This document shows positions 10,173 to 18,356 of a stretch of 64,000 nucleotides of DNA, in pieces. How positions within the stretch are numbered: the first letter of the stretch is position 1; every line of letters begins with the position of its first letter. A program made the translations under genes and the position numbers. Under the pieces are notes generated by a model that was not told where the DNA came from, made no database searches, and saw only the letters and a list, made by a program, of their open reading frames with translations. The stretch comes from Quatrionicoccus australiensis (lineage in GTDB: Bacteria; Pseudomonadota; Gammaproteobacteria; Burkholderiales; Rhodocyclaceae): positions 2,046,001 to 2,110,000 of the forward strand of contig NZ_CP075188.1 in NCBI RefSeq assembly GCF_020510525.1, written 5' to 3'.

Positions 10173-10247
10173 CTATTGAATTTCTCAGAGGGAATCCCAA
10201 TATCATGGATTGCCATGCGCGTGCGTGGTCACTTTAGGGAGATGTTC

Positions 10248-10580
10248 ATGAGCAAGACACTGACCGGCAGTGGTTCGATCACGATGAAAAATCTGAATGG
10301 AACCTCAGACAAGGATTGTAGTTGCGGTTCCTGGCTTGGCCACTGGAAAAAGTTTGCCAAGGTTTCCGCAACGCCAAAATGCCACGTGCAGGGGTGTGAG
10401 TCCCAAGCGGAGGTAGGAGCGCATGTCATTTTGCCGAATATGAAGGACGAATCGCTGCGAAAACTCAACTTCATTACTCCAATGTGCAAAACACACAACG
10501 GAGCACCAAGTGCCGAGTACAAATCCAAGCCCGATAGCGTTTTTGTCAGCGCAAACAAGGCTCTGACGTGCGCAGCATAA
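10248..10580 (+). CDS. Small HNH/treble-clef nuclease-like protein
   Basis: A 110-aa protein with CHVQGC near residue 50, GAHVI, then ITPMCKTHN near residue 90. The C-x4-C ... AH ... C-x2-HN pattern fits a zinc-binding treble clef of the HNH type, though the full catalytic set is not certain. An in-frame start at 10176 is possible, but ATG 10248 has AGGGAG six bases upstream and is preferred. It sits just after tnpA on the same strand and inside the right copy of the flanking repeat, so it is probably cargo of the same element. Its role is unknown. Confidence 0.55.
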   Translation: MSKTLTGSGSITMKNLNGTSDKDCSCGSWLGHWKKFAKVSATPKCHVQGCESQAEVGAHVILPNMKDESLRKLNFITPMCKTHNGAPSAEYKSKPDSVFVSANKALTCAA

Positions 10581-10601
10581 GCCTCAATCAATAAGGGCAG
10601 G

Positions 10602-10637
10602 CTGGTTAAAAACGGCCTTACTTCAACCAATCTAATT
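10602..10637 (+). repeat. Right copy of the imperfect direct repeat
   Basis: CTGGTTAAAAACGGCCTTA (10602-10620) followed by CTTCAACCAATCTAATT. See the left copy at 2378-2410. It is located just before the junction with the truncated monooxygenase gene. Confidence 0.4.
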
Positions 10638-10659
10638 TTCTTTTCAGAACAACAAACTA

Positions 10660-11247
10660 AGCGATTTTTTCGAGGGTTTCGCACGATTCCCGGCCGACCC
10701 TCAGCAAGTCATCGCCGTACCCGGCAACGGCACCGAGGTGCCGATCTGGCTGCTCGGCTCCAGCCTGTTCTCGGCCCGCCTGGCGGCCGAGCGCGGCCTG
10801 CCTTACGCGTTTGCCTCGCATTTCGCGCCGGCCATGCTGTTGCAGGCCATCGACATCTACCGGCGCAATTTCCGCCCGTCGGAAAAACTGGCTCAACCCT
10901 ACGTGATGATCGGCGTGCCGGTGATTGCCGCGCCAAGCGATGACGAAGCCGAGTTTCTGGCCAGCAGCACCTACCAGCGTGTGCTCGGCATCCTGCGCGG
11001 CGACCGGCGCTGCCTGCCGCCACCGCAGGAAAACTATCTGGCCGGCCTGTCGCGCCAGGAACTCGCCGGCATCGAAGGCTTTCTCGGCGCCGGCGTGGTC
11101 GGCGGGCCGGACAAGGTCGCGGCCGGTCTGCGCGAACTGCAGCAGGCGACGGCGGCCGACGAAATGATGCTGGTCTGCGATATCTTCGATCCGGCCCTGC
11201 GCCTGCGTTCGCTCAGCCTCGTCGCCGAGGCGGTGAACGCCATCTGA
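10660..11247 (+). pseudogene. 5'-truncated luciferase-like flavin monooxygenase
   Basis: The open frame from about 10636 to 11247 gives only the C-terminal part (about 190 residues) of an LLM-class flavin-dependent oxidoreductase, recognised by VPIWLLGSSLFSARLAAERGLPYAFASHFAP and the later GGPDKVAAGL block. Family members are about 330 residues, so the substrate-binding N-terminal half is missing. Family-like sequence begins near 10660-10690, directly after the transposon region, so the mobile module or a deletion removed the 5' end. A GTG at 10738 could start a fragment, but it would not be a working enzyme. Confidence 0.75.
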
Positions 11248-11256
11248 AGCCGGTTT

Positions 11257-11793
11257 TTACTTCATCTTCGAGGCGGAGCGGATGCTCTCGCCGGCGATCA
11301 TGAACATCCCGTTGCCCTGGTGGTGCAGGGTGCGGCGCTCCTTTTCGGCCGGCTTGTGCCAGGCGGCGACGACTTCGAGCACGAAGAAGTTGTAGCGATT
11401 GACCAGCCGCGTATCGACGACGCGGCATTCGAGATTGGCAAAGCACTCGGCAATCAACGGCGCCTCGACCTGGCTGGCGGGCAGCGCAGTCAGGCCGCTC
11501 AACGCAAACTTGTCGGCATCTTCGCCCGAGACATTGCCGCAGGTGACGACGGCGCCGGCCAGGGCGACGCTGGGAATGTTGAGCACGCACTGGCGCGTCG
11601 CCTGCAAGGCCTTGAAACTGAAATCGCCGGTACTGACCACGCAACCGACCAGGGGCGGCTCAAATTCGAGCGGCGTCTGCCAGGATAGGCTCATCACATT
11701 CGCCTTGCCATGCTGCGCAGTGGTCAGCAACAGCACGGGACCGGGTTCGAGCAGGGCATAGACCAGGTCAAGAGGGTAGGGCTGGCGTGACAT
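11257..11793 (-). CDS. Flavin reductase-like domain protein
   Basis: A 178-aa protein of the flavin reductase/FMN-binding split-barrel family (DIM6/NTAB, flavoredoxin type). Characteristic segments are PGPVLLLTTAQHGKANVMSLSW near the start, then PPLVGCVVSTGDFSFKAL and CVLNIP. Such proteins bind FMN and often supply reduced flavin to, or act beside, monooxygenases. That suits its convergent neighbour, the broken luciferase-like gene. ATG 11793 is chosen over the upstream in-frame start because AAAGGAG lies seven bases before it. Confidence 0.8.
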   Translation of the reverse strand: MSRQPYPLDLVYALLEPGPVLLLTTAQHGKANVMSLSWQTPLEFEPPLVGCVVSTGDFSFKALQATRQCVLNIPSVALAGAVVTCGNVSGEDADKFALSGLTALPASQVEAPLIAECFANLECRVVDTRLVNRYNFFVLEVVAAWHKPAEKERRTLHHQGNGMFMIAGESIRSASKMK

Positions 11794-11845
11794 GGCGGAC
11801 TCCTTTGCTGCACAACACAGGCTGGTGGCGCCGCCGGTCGGGGAT

Positions 11846-12346
11846 CTAGCCGGGGCGCCGGAACTCGCTGGCAATCCAGGCGCTGGCGCTCTTCATACTG
11901 AGCTTGAAATTGGCCTCGACCTTTTGTTCGGCGAGTTGCTCACCGGCAATATCGTACGCCGCCAGCACGGCATAGGGGTCGTCTTCGTCGGGCACGATGT
12001 CGAGCGTGACGCTGACCGGCCCGGCTTCCGTCGTCACCGTGATTTTCTGGTGATACAGCGCGTGCAGGTGGTGTTCATGCCGGCGCAGGACTTCCGAGGC
12101 GGTTTTGACCAGGGTCGCGAAGGCATTGGCGTCGAGCGGCTTCGGGTTTTTCTTGTCGCGGCCCATGGTCCACGGGCCGACCAGAGCCGGTTCCGATTCG
12201 CCATCCTTGATCATCGCGACCGCCCAGCCTTCGTCGTCCTCGTTCTTGATGACGCGTGCCGTCCAGCCCTTGTTGCGCCAGAGCAGCGCCTCGAAAATGG
12301 CACTGTCTGCGTCGTCGGCGATGTCGTTGTGGCTGTCTGCGTTCAT
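11846..12346 (-). CDS. Conserved hypothetical protein downstream of a ParB-like gene
   Basis: A 166-aa soluble acidic protein that I do not recognise. It has LLWRNKGWTARVIKNEDDEGWAVAMIKDGE near residues 18-50, then a helical middle (FATLVKTASEVLRRHEHHLHALYHQ) and a beta-rich end. No membrane segment or known catalytic motif is visible. The ATG at 12346 lies 19 bp after the ParB-like stop, so they form one operon and may work together. The longer in-frame ORF upstream overlaps parB and is unlikely. Confidence 0.6.
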   Translation of the reverse strand: MNADSHNDIADDADSAIFEALLWRNKGWTARVIKNEDDEGWAVAMIKDGESEPALVGPWTMGRDKKNPKPLDANAFATLVKTASEVLRRHEHHLHALYHQKITVTTEAGPVSVTLDIVPDEDDPYAVLAAYDIAGEQLAEQKVEANFKLSMKSASAWIASEFRRPG

Positions 12347-12365
12347 GGCGGGCTTTCTCTGCGCT

Positions 12366-13286
12366 TCAGGCGGCCGGACCGGCGTCGCCCTGCATGGCCA
12401 GGAATTCGTCGACCAGGCGGGAGAGGACTTCTTCCTCGTCGCCATCGGCGAGGCCGAGAATTTCGGCGACCAGACGGATCTTGGAAGGATGGACCCGACG
12501 GCCGACGGCGGCCGCTGGCGTTGCGACTTCTACCGGTGCGGCGACCGGAGCTGTGGCGGGGGTAGCCGGCGTTTCCCAGGCCGGCGTCGTCACGACGGGC
12601 GCTTCGGCTTCTTCCACAACCGGCTTCTTCTTGCCGCGGCGCAGGCCTTCTTCGCTCAGCGCACGGTCGACTACCGTTTTCGAGAGTTTTTCACCTTCCG
12701 GCAATTGTTCGACCTGATCGATCAGGGTGTCGGCCTTGGCGACGTTCTTCTGCGCCAGTCGTTCGAGCTGGATTGCCGTGCTGGTGCTGGCGATCTTGCC
12801 GGAATCGAGCAGGGCGGTCACTTTAGGCGACAGGTTGGCGGCGGCGGTCGCCTGGTTGAGCCAGGTCGGGTTGCGGCCGAAATGTTCGGCCGCCGCCTCG
12901 CGGCTCTCGAAGCGCTCGGCGATGGTCTGGATGGCGCCGGCCATTTCACGCGGCTCGAGCGGTGCACGCAGCCCCAGACCGAGATTCTCGAAGACCTGGA
13001 TTTCCAGCGCTTCGTCGCCGTCGCAGGCGCGCACCAGGGCCGGCAGCTGCGTCTCGCCGGCCAGTTGCGCCGCCCGCCAGCGCCGTTCGCCGACGATCAG
13101 GCGATAGCGCCCGGCGGCGTCGGCAGGGCGGACCAGCACCGGATGGATCAGGCCCTTGCTCTGGATCGAGTTGGCCAGGCCCTTGAGACCGACCTCGTCG
13201 CAATGCCGGCGCGGGTGCGCCGGATCAGGTTCGATCAGAGCAATGTCGATCAGCTTGAATTCTGCAGAGTTGTCTTTGAAAGCCAC
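12366..13286 (-). CDS. ParB/RepB/Spo0J-family DNA-binding protein
   Basis: A 306-aa protein with a ParB N-terminal domain (about 12-110). It has LIEPDPAHPRR, the box GLIHPVLVRP and YRLIVGERRWRAAQLAG, the Arg-rich CTP-binding region of the family. A KorB/Spo0J-like helix-turn-helix region (about 135-165) is followed by an Ala/Pro/Val-rich linker (about 225-265) and a short C-terminal domain. There is no parA nearby, so it is an orphan, perhaps of plasmid or integrated-element origin or a nucleoid-associated regulator. The start is GTG at 13286. It is divergent from dinB. Confidence 0.8.
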   Translation of the reverse strand: MAFKDNSAEFKLIDIALIEPDPAHPRRHCDEVGLKGLANSIQSKGLIHPVLVRPADAAGRYRLIVGERRWRAAQLAGETQLPALVRACDGDEALEIQVFENLGLGLRAPLEPREMAGAIQTIAERFESREAAAEHFGRNPTWLNQATAAANLSPKVTALLDSGKIASTSTAIQLERLAQKNVAKADTLIDQVEQLPEGEKLSKTVVDRALSEEGLRRGKKKPVVEEAEAPVVTTPAWETPATPATAPVAAPVEVATPAAAVGRRVHPSKIRLVAEILGLADGDEEEVLSRLVDEFLAMQGDAGPAA

Positions 13287-13419
13287 GGCCGGTACCTGTC
13301 CTGAATGCTGTGCCCAGCGGCGGCGGATGGCCGACGACGGGCGAAAGGGGCAGCATGTTCGACCTTTTTGCCGGGCATTTCAACTGTTAATTGCAATCGG
13401 GCAGGGTTGGCGGAACGCG

Positions 13420-13440
13420 CCGGCTGCGGCTCGCAGCCGG
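13420..13440. other. GC-rich perfect inverted repeat upstream of dinB
   Basis: CCGGCTGCG-GCT-CGCAGCCGG, a 9-bp perfect stem with a 3-base loop, lies about 10 bases upstream of the dinB -10 box and in the leader of the divergent parB-like gene. No U-tract follows, so it is not an obvious intrinsic terminator. An operator or a DNA hairpin is possible. Confidence 0.45.
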
Positions 13441-13448
13441 AACCTCGC

Positions 13449-13470
13449 TATACTGTACATATGAACAGTA
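13449..13470 (+). promoter_or_regulatory. LexA (SOS) box overlapping the dinB -10 element and start codon
   Basis: TACTGTACATATGAACAGTA (13451-13470) matches the E. coli LexA consensus at 17 of 20 positions and has the required CTG-N10-CAG. A -10-like TATACT lies at 13449-13454. The dinB ATG (13461) is inside the box. LexA bound here would block the promoter and the start of the message together. Confidence 0.85.
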
Positions 13471-14609
13471 CCCGACGTATCGCTCACCTCGACATGGATG
13501 CCTTCTTCGCTTCGGTCGAAATGCTGCGCTATCCGGAATTGCGCGGCCAGGCGGTGGTGGTTGGCGGGCGCAACGTGCATCAGCCGGTCGAACAGCCCGA
13601 CGGCAGCAAGCGCTTTTCCCGTCTTGGCGATTACGTCGGTCGCGGCGTGATCACCACCTCGACCTACGAGGCGCGCGCACTCGGCGTCTTTTCCGGCATG
13701 GGACTGATGAAATCGGCGCAGCTTGCCCCGGATGCGATCCTGCTCCCGGCCAATTTCGATGCCTATCGCGATTATTCGCGGCGCTTCAAGGCAGCGGTGG
13801 CGAGCATTGCGCCGAAAATCGAGGACCGGGGCATCGACGAGATCTACCTCGACCTGAGCGACATCCCGGAAGCCAGCGCACCATTGGCGCGGCGCATCAA
13901 GCAGGCGGTGTTCAACGCTACCGGCCTGACCTGTTCGATCGGCATCACACCGAACAAGCTGTTGGCAAAAATCTGCTCCGATCTCGACAAGCCGGACGGC
14001 ATCACCATCCTTGGCGAGGAGGAGGTGGTGAGCCGGATCTGGCCGCTGCCGGCGAGAAAAATCAACGGCATCGGTCCCAAGGCAAGCGAGCGCCTGGCCC
14101 GGCTGGGCATTAACACGATCGGCGAACTGGCAGCGGTGCCGGTCGACTTCCTGGTCGAAAAGTTCGGTGAGCGCACCGGCGCCTGGCTGCATCGCGCGGC
14201 GCACGGGATCGACGAACGGCCTGTGGTCACCGAGTCGGAGCCAAAATCGATCAGCCGGGAAAGCACCTTCGAGCGGGATTTGCATGCGCGGCAGGACCGG
14301 GCGGCGCTGTCAGAGATTTTTACTGCCTTGTGCATGCGCGTCGCCGACGATCTGCAACGCAAGGGCTACGCCGGCCGGACCATAGGCATCAAGCTGCGCT
14401 ATGCCGATTTTCACGCCGTGACGCGCGACCTGAGCCTGCCGGTGGCGATCAGCAGCGGCCCGGAAATCCGCAAGGCCGCCGGCGAATGCCTGAAGCGTGT
14501 GCCGCTGGAGCAGAAGATCCGGCTGCTCGGCGTGCGGGTCAGCGGCCTGGTACCCCTTGCGCAGGCAGCTGCGCCTGGGGCAGCCATTCAGGCCGAGTTG
14601 CCCTGGTAG
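13461..14609 (+). CDS. dinB: DNA polymerase IV (Y-family translesion polymerase)
   Basis: A 382-aa Y-family polymerase. The catalytic acids are D11 and D13 in AHLDMDAFFASVE, and D126 and E127 in RGIDEIYLDLSD. The HhH region (KINGIGPKASERLARLGI) and the little-finger domain follow. It performs error-prone bypass of damaged DNA under SOS control. ATG 13461 gives the standard N-terminus. There is no Shine-Dalgarno sequence, and the -10 box lies about 6 bases upstream, so the message may be leaderless. It ends convergent with prc, 16 bp apart. Confidence 0.95.
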   Translation: MNSTRRIAHLDMDAFFASVEMLRYPELRGQAVVVGGRNVHQPVEQPDGSKRFSRLGDYVGRGVITTSTYEARALGVFSGMGLMKSAQLAPDAILLPANFDAYRDYSRRFKAAVASIAPKIEDRGIDEIYLDLSDIPEASAPLARRIKQAVFNATGLTCSIGITPNKLLAKICSDLDKPDGITILGEEEVVSRIWPLPARKINGIGPKASERLARLGINTIGELAAVPVDFLVEKFGERTGAWLHRAAHGIDERPVVTESEPKSISRESTFERDLHARQDRAALSEIFTALCMRVADDLQRKGYAGRTIGIKLRYADFHAVTRDLSLPVAISSGPEIRKAAGECLKRVPLEQKIRLLGVRVSGLVPLAQAAAPGAAIQAELPW

Positions 14610-14625
14610 CCGGCCCTGTCTGCGT

Positions 14626-16758
14626 TTAGTGCACCTGCGCTGTCTTGCCGGATTTTTCCGCCAGCCAGTCGGCCGACGTGCGCAAGCTGACTTCGTCGCC
14701 GAGGATGCGCGCCGCCTCGTTCAGCAAGGGATCAGGCGCCTTCTTGCGCTCGTCCGACTCGGCAAGATCCAGACTGAGCGGGCGTTCATCGGCTTGCAGG
14801 CCATCATCGCTGAAAGCATTAGGCTTGCGGGCGGCACGCTTGCCTTGCGCCTTGGCCGCTGCGTTTTGCACATCCAGCCTTGCCGCTCTTGCTTCCTGGG
14901 CGTCGCGCAACTGTCGGCGTTCCGTTTCGTTCAGTGAAATCACGTTGCTTTTGCGTTGCCGCGCGATTTCCGCGACATCTTCCTGCAGCGCGACAAACTC
15001 GCGGTCTTCCTTGATACGACCGGCGTGGCGGCTGCGCAGCGCTTCCAGTTCGTTGCTCAGATCGCCCTGCGCGGTGTAGGGGACGGGCGCAATGCGGACC
15101 CAGGGGAGAGCATTGTCGAAGGCTGCTTCACCCTGGTTGTCGGCCTCGTCGGCCAGCGGGAAAGCGATGTCCGGCGTGACACCCCGCAATTGCGTGGTAC
15201 CGCCATCGATGCGGAAAAACTGCGCGATGGTCATTTTCAGTTCGCCGTACAGCGGCTTGTCCTGCCGGGCCAGCCGGTCAAGGTCGATCATGGTCTGTAC
15301 CGTGCCCTTGCCAAAGCTGGGCTCGCCGATGATCAGGCCGCGCCGGTAATCCTGGATGGCCGCTGCAAAAATTTCCGAAGCGGAGGCCGAGTCGCGATTG
15401 ATCAGCACGCCGAGTGGCCCATCCCATGCGCTGCCGGCCTTGGTATCCCTGGCGATGCTGATTTCACCCTTGGCATTGCGCTGCTGGACGACGGGACCGG
15501 TATCGATGAACAGGCCGGTCAATTCAACCGCCTCGACCAGCGAGCCGCCGCCGTTGCCGCGCAGGTCGATCAGGACGCTATCGACCTTTTCCTTTTTCAG
15601 CTCGCCGAGGATGCGCTCGACATCGCGGGTCGCGCTTTTGAAATTGCGCTCGCCCTTCTGCCGGGCTTCAAAGTCCTGGTAGAAGGAGGGCAGGGCGATG
15701 ACGCCGATGCGCCGGGTGATGCCACCGTCGCTGACCGGAATGATCGATTTCTTTGCGGCCTGCTCTTCCAGACTGATTTTCTTGCGGGTCAGCGGCACCA
15801 GCTTGTGCTTTTCGGCTGCACCGGCATCGGCTGGCAGGATATCGAGCACGACGACGCTGTCGGCTTCGCCGCGGATCAGCCGCACGGTGTCGTCGAGGCG
15901 CCAGCCGGTGACATCGACCAGCGGGCCGTTGGCGCCCTGGCCGACGCCGACGATACGGTCGCCAACCTTGAGCTGGCCGGATCTGGCGGCCGGGCTGCCG
16001 GCCATCAATTCACGGATGGTCGTGTATTCGTCGCGTTCCTGCAGCACGGCACCGATGCCGACCAGCGACAGGCGCATCGAGATGTCGAAGTTTTCGGTCG
16101 CGCTCGGCCCCAGATAGTTGGTGTGGGGCTCAACGGCCATGGTGTAGGCGTTCATGAAGATCTGGAAAGCGTCTTCGCTTTTCAGCCGGCCTATGCGCTT
16201 GATCGATGCCTCGTAACGCTTGTCCAGAGTCTCGACTATCGCCTTGTCGTCCTTGCCGGCCAGCTTCAGACGCAACCAGTCATTTTTTACGCGCTTGCGC
16301 CACTGGTCCTCGGCTTCAGCCGCAGAGGCCGGCCAGTCCAGTTTCTCGCGTGACAACACCAGATTTTCGTTCTGCCCGAAGTCGAAGCCCGATTTGAGCA
16401 GGCTGCGGGCGTAGCCAAAACGCTCCACCACCCGTTGGGCGTAGAGATTGAAAATACCGAAAGCCGGTCCGAGATCCTGGTTCCGGATGGCGTCATCCAG
16501 GCGGGTGCGCAGGGGCGCCAGGCGCTCGATGTCGTTGCGGTCGAAAAAGTACTTTTCGCCATCCAGCGCCTTCAGGTAATGGTCGAAGATCTGCCCCGAC
16601 AGCGTGTCGTCGAGCTGGTTTTCCCGGTAGTGAAAGCGCGAAATCAGTTCCGCGGTGACCGCTACCGCACCCGGCTGCTGCGGTAGCGGTGCCAGTTCCA
16701 GCGCGAGGGCCGAGGAAGAGATTGCTGCGAGGAGCAGCCAGCTAATGGATTTTTTCAT
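14626..16758 (-). CDS. prc: Tail-specific (C-terminal processing) protease Prc/Tsp
   Basis: A 710-aa periplasmic S41 protease. The signal peptide is MKKSISWLLLAAISSSALA. A long N-terminal Tsp domain (about 25-230) is followed by a PDZ domain (GIGAVLQ ... GDRIVGVGQG), then the protease core with DLRGNGGGSL, the serine motif SASASEIF and the lysine in SFGKGTVQ, the Ser/Lys dyad of the family. A coiled basic/acidic C-terminal region ends the protein. It degrades or trims periplasmic proteins at nonpolar C-termini. The open frame continues far upstream without a proper start. ATG 16758 gives the signal peptide and is the clear choice. Confidence 0.93.
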   Translation of the reverse strand: MKKSISWLLLAAISSSALALELAPLPQQPGAVAVTAELISRFHYRENQLDDTLSGQIFDHYLKALDGEKYFFDRNDIERLAPLRTRLDDAIRNQDLGPAFGIFNLYAQRVVERFGYARSLLKSGFDFGQNENLVLSREKLDWPASAAEAEDQWRKRVKNDWLRLKLAGKDDKAIVETLDKRYEASIKRIGRLKSEDAFQIFMNAYTMAVEPHTNYLGPSATENFDISMRLSLVGIGAVLQERDEYTTIRELMAGSPAARSGQLKVGDRIVGVGQGANGPLVDVTGWRLDDTVRLIRGEADSVVVLDILPADAGAAEKHKLVPLTRKKISLEEQAAKKSIIPVSDGGITRRIGVIALPSFYQDFEARQKGERNFKSATRDVERILGELKKEKVDSVLIDLRGNGGGSLVEAVELTGLFIDTGPVVQQRNAKGEISIARDTKAGSAWDGPLGVLINRDSASASEIFAAAIQDYRRGLIIGEPSFGKGTVQTMIDLDRLARQDKPLYGELKMTIAQFFRIDGGTTQLRGVTPDIAFPLADEADNQGEAAFDNALPWVRIAPVPYTAQGDLSNELEALRSRHAGRIKEDREFVALQEDVAEIARQRKSNVISLNETERRQLRDAQEARAARLDVQNAAAKAQGKRAARKPNAFSDDGLQADERPLSLDLAESDERKKAPDPLLNEAARILGDEVSLRTSADWLAEKSGKTAQVH

Positions 16759-16871
16759 CGCGATGACGGGAAAGATAATGCCAGGCAGTATAAGGAAGGC
16801 CGTCAGGCAGAAATAGGGGCCAAGTGTGACCAAGTGTTTATTTCTGTGAAGGCCGTCCGCCAAGGCTGTAA

Positions 16872-18275
16872 CTACCTGCCAGTCGCCTCCGGCATCCGGA
16901 AGGTACTTGCTTCCTCGGCGTGCAGCGCCGGTTGCGCCGGCGAGAAGACATGAAAGCGGAGCGCATGCGTGCCGGCCGGCAAGGCACCGGCCGGGGCCGC
17001 AACAGTGACTTGCAATGGTGCGATGCTGCCCGGTGCGGCGCTGACCGTATTGGGGCCGACGATTTGCAGCTTGCCGTCGCCGACGACGGCGACCGCGAAC
17101 TCCTGCGCTTCTTCCGTGAGGTTCATGACCTGCAGCGTGTAGGCGTTCTCGACCTGGCCGTCGGCCGTTTCGCGAGCGAGCACGCCGCGGTCGCGCAGCA
17201 CATCGAAGCGCAGCTCGGCATGGCGGCTGACGGTCCACCCACCCAAAAAGGCAAAAACCAGCAGCAGCGCCGCATAGGCGATGACGCGCGGACGCCGGAA
17301 CCAGGCCTGGCGCGGCATGGCGGCGAGTTCGTTTTCCGAGGCGAAGCGGATCAGGCCGGTCGGCGCACCGATCCGCGTCATCACCTGGTCGCAGGCGTCG
17401 ATGCACAGGCCGCAGTTGATGCAGGCGTATTGCAGGCCGTCGCGGATGTCGATGCCGGTCGGGCAAACCTCGACGCAAATGCCGCAGTCGATGCAGTCGC
17501 CGGCCGGAGAACTTCGCCGCTGGCTGCTGCGCGGTTCGCCGCGCTTGCTGTCGTAGGCGACGCTGCGCGTTGCCGGGTCGAACATGACGCCCTGGAAGCG
17601 CGAATACGGACACATGTGCTGGCATACCGCTTCGCGCGCCAGGCCGGCCTGGACGTAGGTGAAGGCGGCGTAGAAGATCAACCAGAAAGCTTCCCAGGGA
17701 CCGACCTGCCAGTCGGCCAGGGTCGGCAGCAGTTCGCGGATCGGCGTGAAATAACCGACGAAGGTGATCGCCGTCCATGCCGCCAGGGCTGCCCAGAGGA
17801 CGTGTTTGAGCGTCTTGCGGACGATCTTGTTGAGAGTGAGCGGGCCGCGATCGAGTTGCAGGCGGGCCAGGTGGTCACCCTCGACGCGCGCCTCTATCCA
17901 CGTGAACATGCTGGTATAGACCGTCTGCGGGCAGAGGAAGCCGCAGAACAGGCGGCCGGCCAGCGCCGTTGTCAGGAACAGCCCGGTCGCCGCGATAAGC
18001 AGGACGAGGGCGAGCAGCAGCGCATCCTGTGGCCAGAGGACGAGGCCGAACAGGTAGAGCTTTTCGTGTGCAATATCAAAATGCACCGCCTGGCGCAGTT
18101 GACCGTTGGCCGGCCAGTTCAGCCAGCAGGCGCCGTAGAAGATGATCTGGGTGAGGCCGACGCAAAGCCAGCGCAGGCTGTTGAAACGGCCGCTGACGGC
18201 TTTGGCGTGGATCTTTCCCTGCTTGCGGTAGAGTTCGAGTTTGGCGGCGCGGATTTTACTGACGGGCTGGCCCAT
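16872..18275 (-). CDS. ccoG: Cytochrome c oxidase cbb3 accessory protein CcoG (RdxA/FixG)
   Basis: A 467-aa membrane ferredoxin. Several membrane segments lie in the N-terminal half (for example ALLLALVLLIAATGLFLTTAL). CGFLCPQTVYTSMF and CPYSRFQGVMFD are followed by two cluster motifs, CIDCGICVEVCP and CINCGLCIDACD (two 4Fe-4S sites). A C-terminal Ig-like FixG domain follows about residue 350. It is required for copper handling during assembly of cbb3 oxidase. The start ATG 18275 has AGGAA upstream. No cco structural genes are present in the window. It runs in the same direction as prc, 113 bp upstream of it. Confidence 0.94.
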   Translation of the reverse strand: MGQPVSKIRAAKLELYRKQGKIHAKAVSGRFNSLRWLCVGLTQIIFYGACWLNWPANGQLRQAVHFDIAHEKLYLFGLVLWPQDALLLALVLLIAATGLFLTTALAGRLFCGFLCPQTVYTSMFTWIEARVEGDHLARLQLDRGPLTLNKIVRKTLKHVLWAALAAWTAITFVGYFTPIRELLPTLADWQVGPWEAFWLIFYAAFTYVQAGLAREAVCQHMCPYSRFQGVMFDPATRSVAYDSKRGEPRSSQRRSSPAGDCIDCGICVEVCPTGIDIRDGLQYACINCGLCIDACDQVMTRIGAPTGLIRFASENELAAMPRQAWFRRPRVIAYAALLLVFAFLGGWTVSRHAELRFDVLRDRGVLARETADGQVENAYTLQVMNLTEEAQEFAVAVVGDGKLQIVGPNTVSAAPGSIAPLQVTVAAPAGALPAGTHALRFHVFSPAQPALHAEEASTFRMPEATGR

Positions 18276-18356
18276 TTCCTGTTTCCCCGGGTGGCGATGG
18301 CAAAGCCGGAGTAGAGCATCGCGGGAAAAACAGGAACAGATTCAGGATAATCGATT

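Larger units (their letters stand above)
2378..10637 (+). mobile_element. Tn3-family transposition module carrying ietAS (limits approximate)
   Basis: Contains, on one strand, ietA, ietS, a tyrosine recombinase, a Tn3-type transposase and an HNH-like gene. The limits given are the imperfect direct repeats. I could not find a canonical 38-bp Tn3 terminal inverted repeat beginning GGGG on either side, so the true ends are undefined and the two-component system to the left may also belong to it. The right side touches a truncated chromosomal gene near 10660, consistent with an insertion or deletion boundary. Confidence 0.5.

Noticed and set aside
10640..10695. Possible Tn3 right terminal repeat (TAATTTTCTTTTCAGAAC or CTAAGCGATTTTTTCGAGG)
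   Set aside because: It vaguely recalls the Tn3/Tn21 38-bp repeat, but there is no GGGG end, no matching left end in the window and no 5-bp duplication.
11792..13304. Large plus-strand frames (257 and 399 aa) across the parB-like region
   Set aside because: They mirror the minus-strand parB and hypothetical genes, have compositions typical of antisense GC-rich frames, and lack ribosome sites.
16759..17778. N-terminal extension of the Prc protease frame, opposite-frame reading through ccoG
   Set aside because: It overlaps the clear ccoG gene in another frame, is very rich in Arg/Ala, and the true start at 16758 gives a signal peptide.
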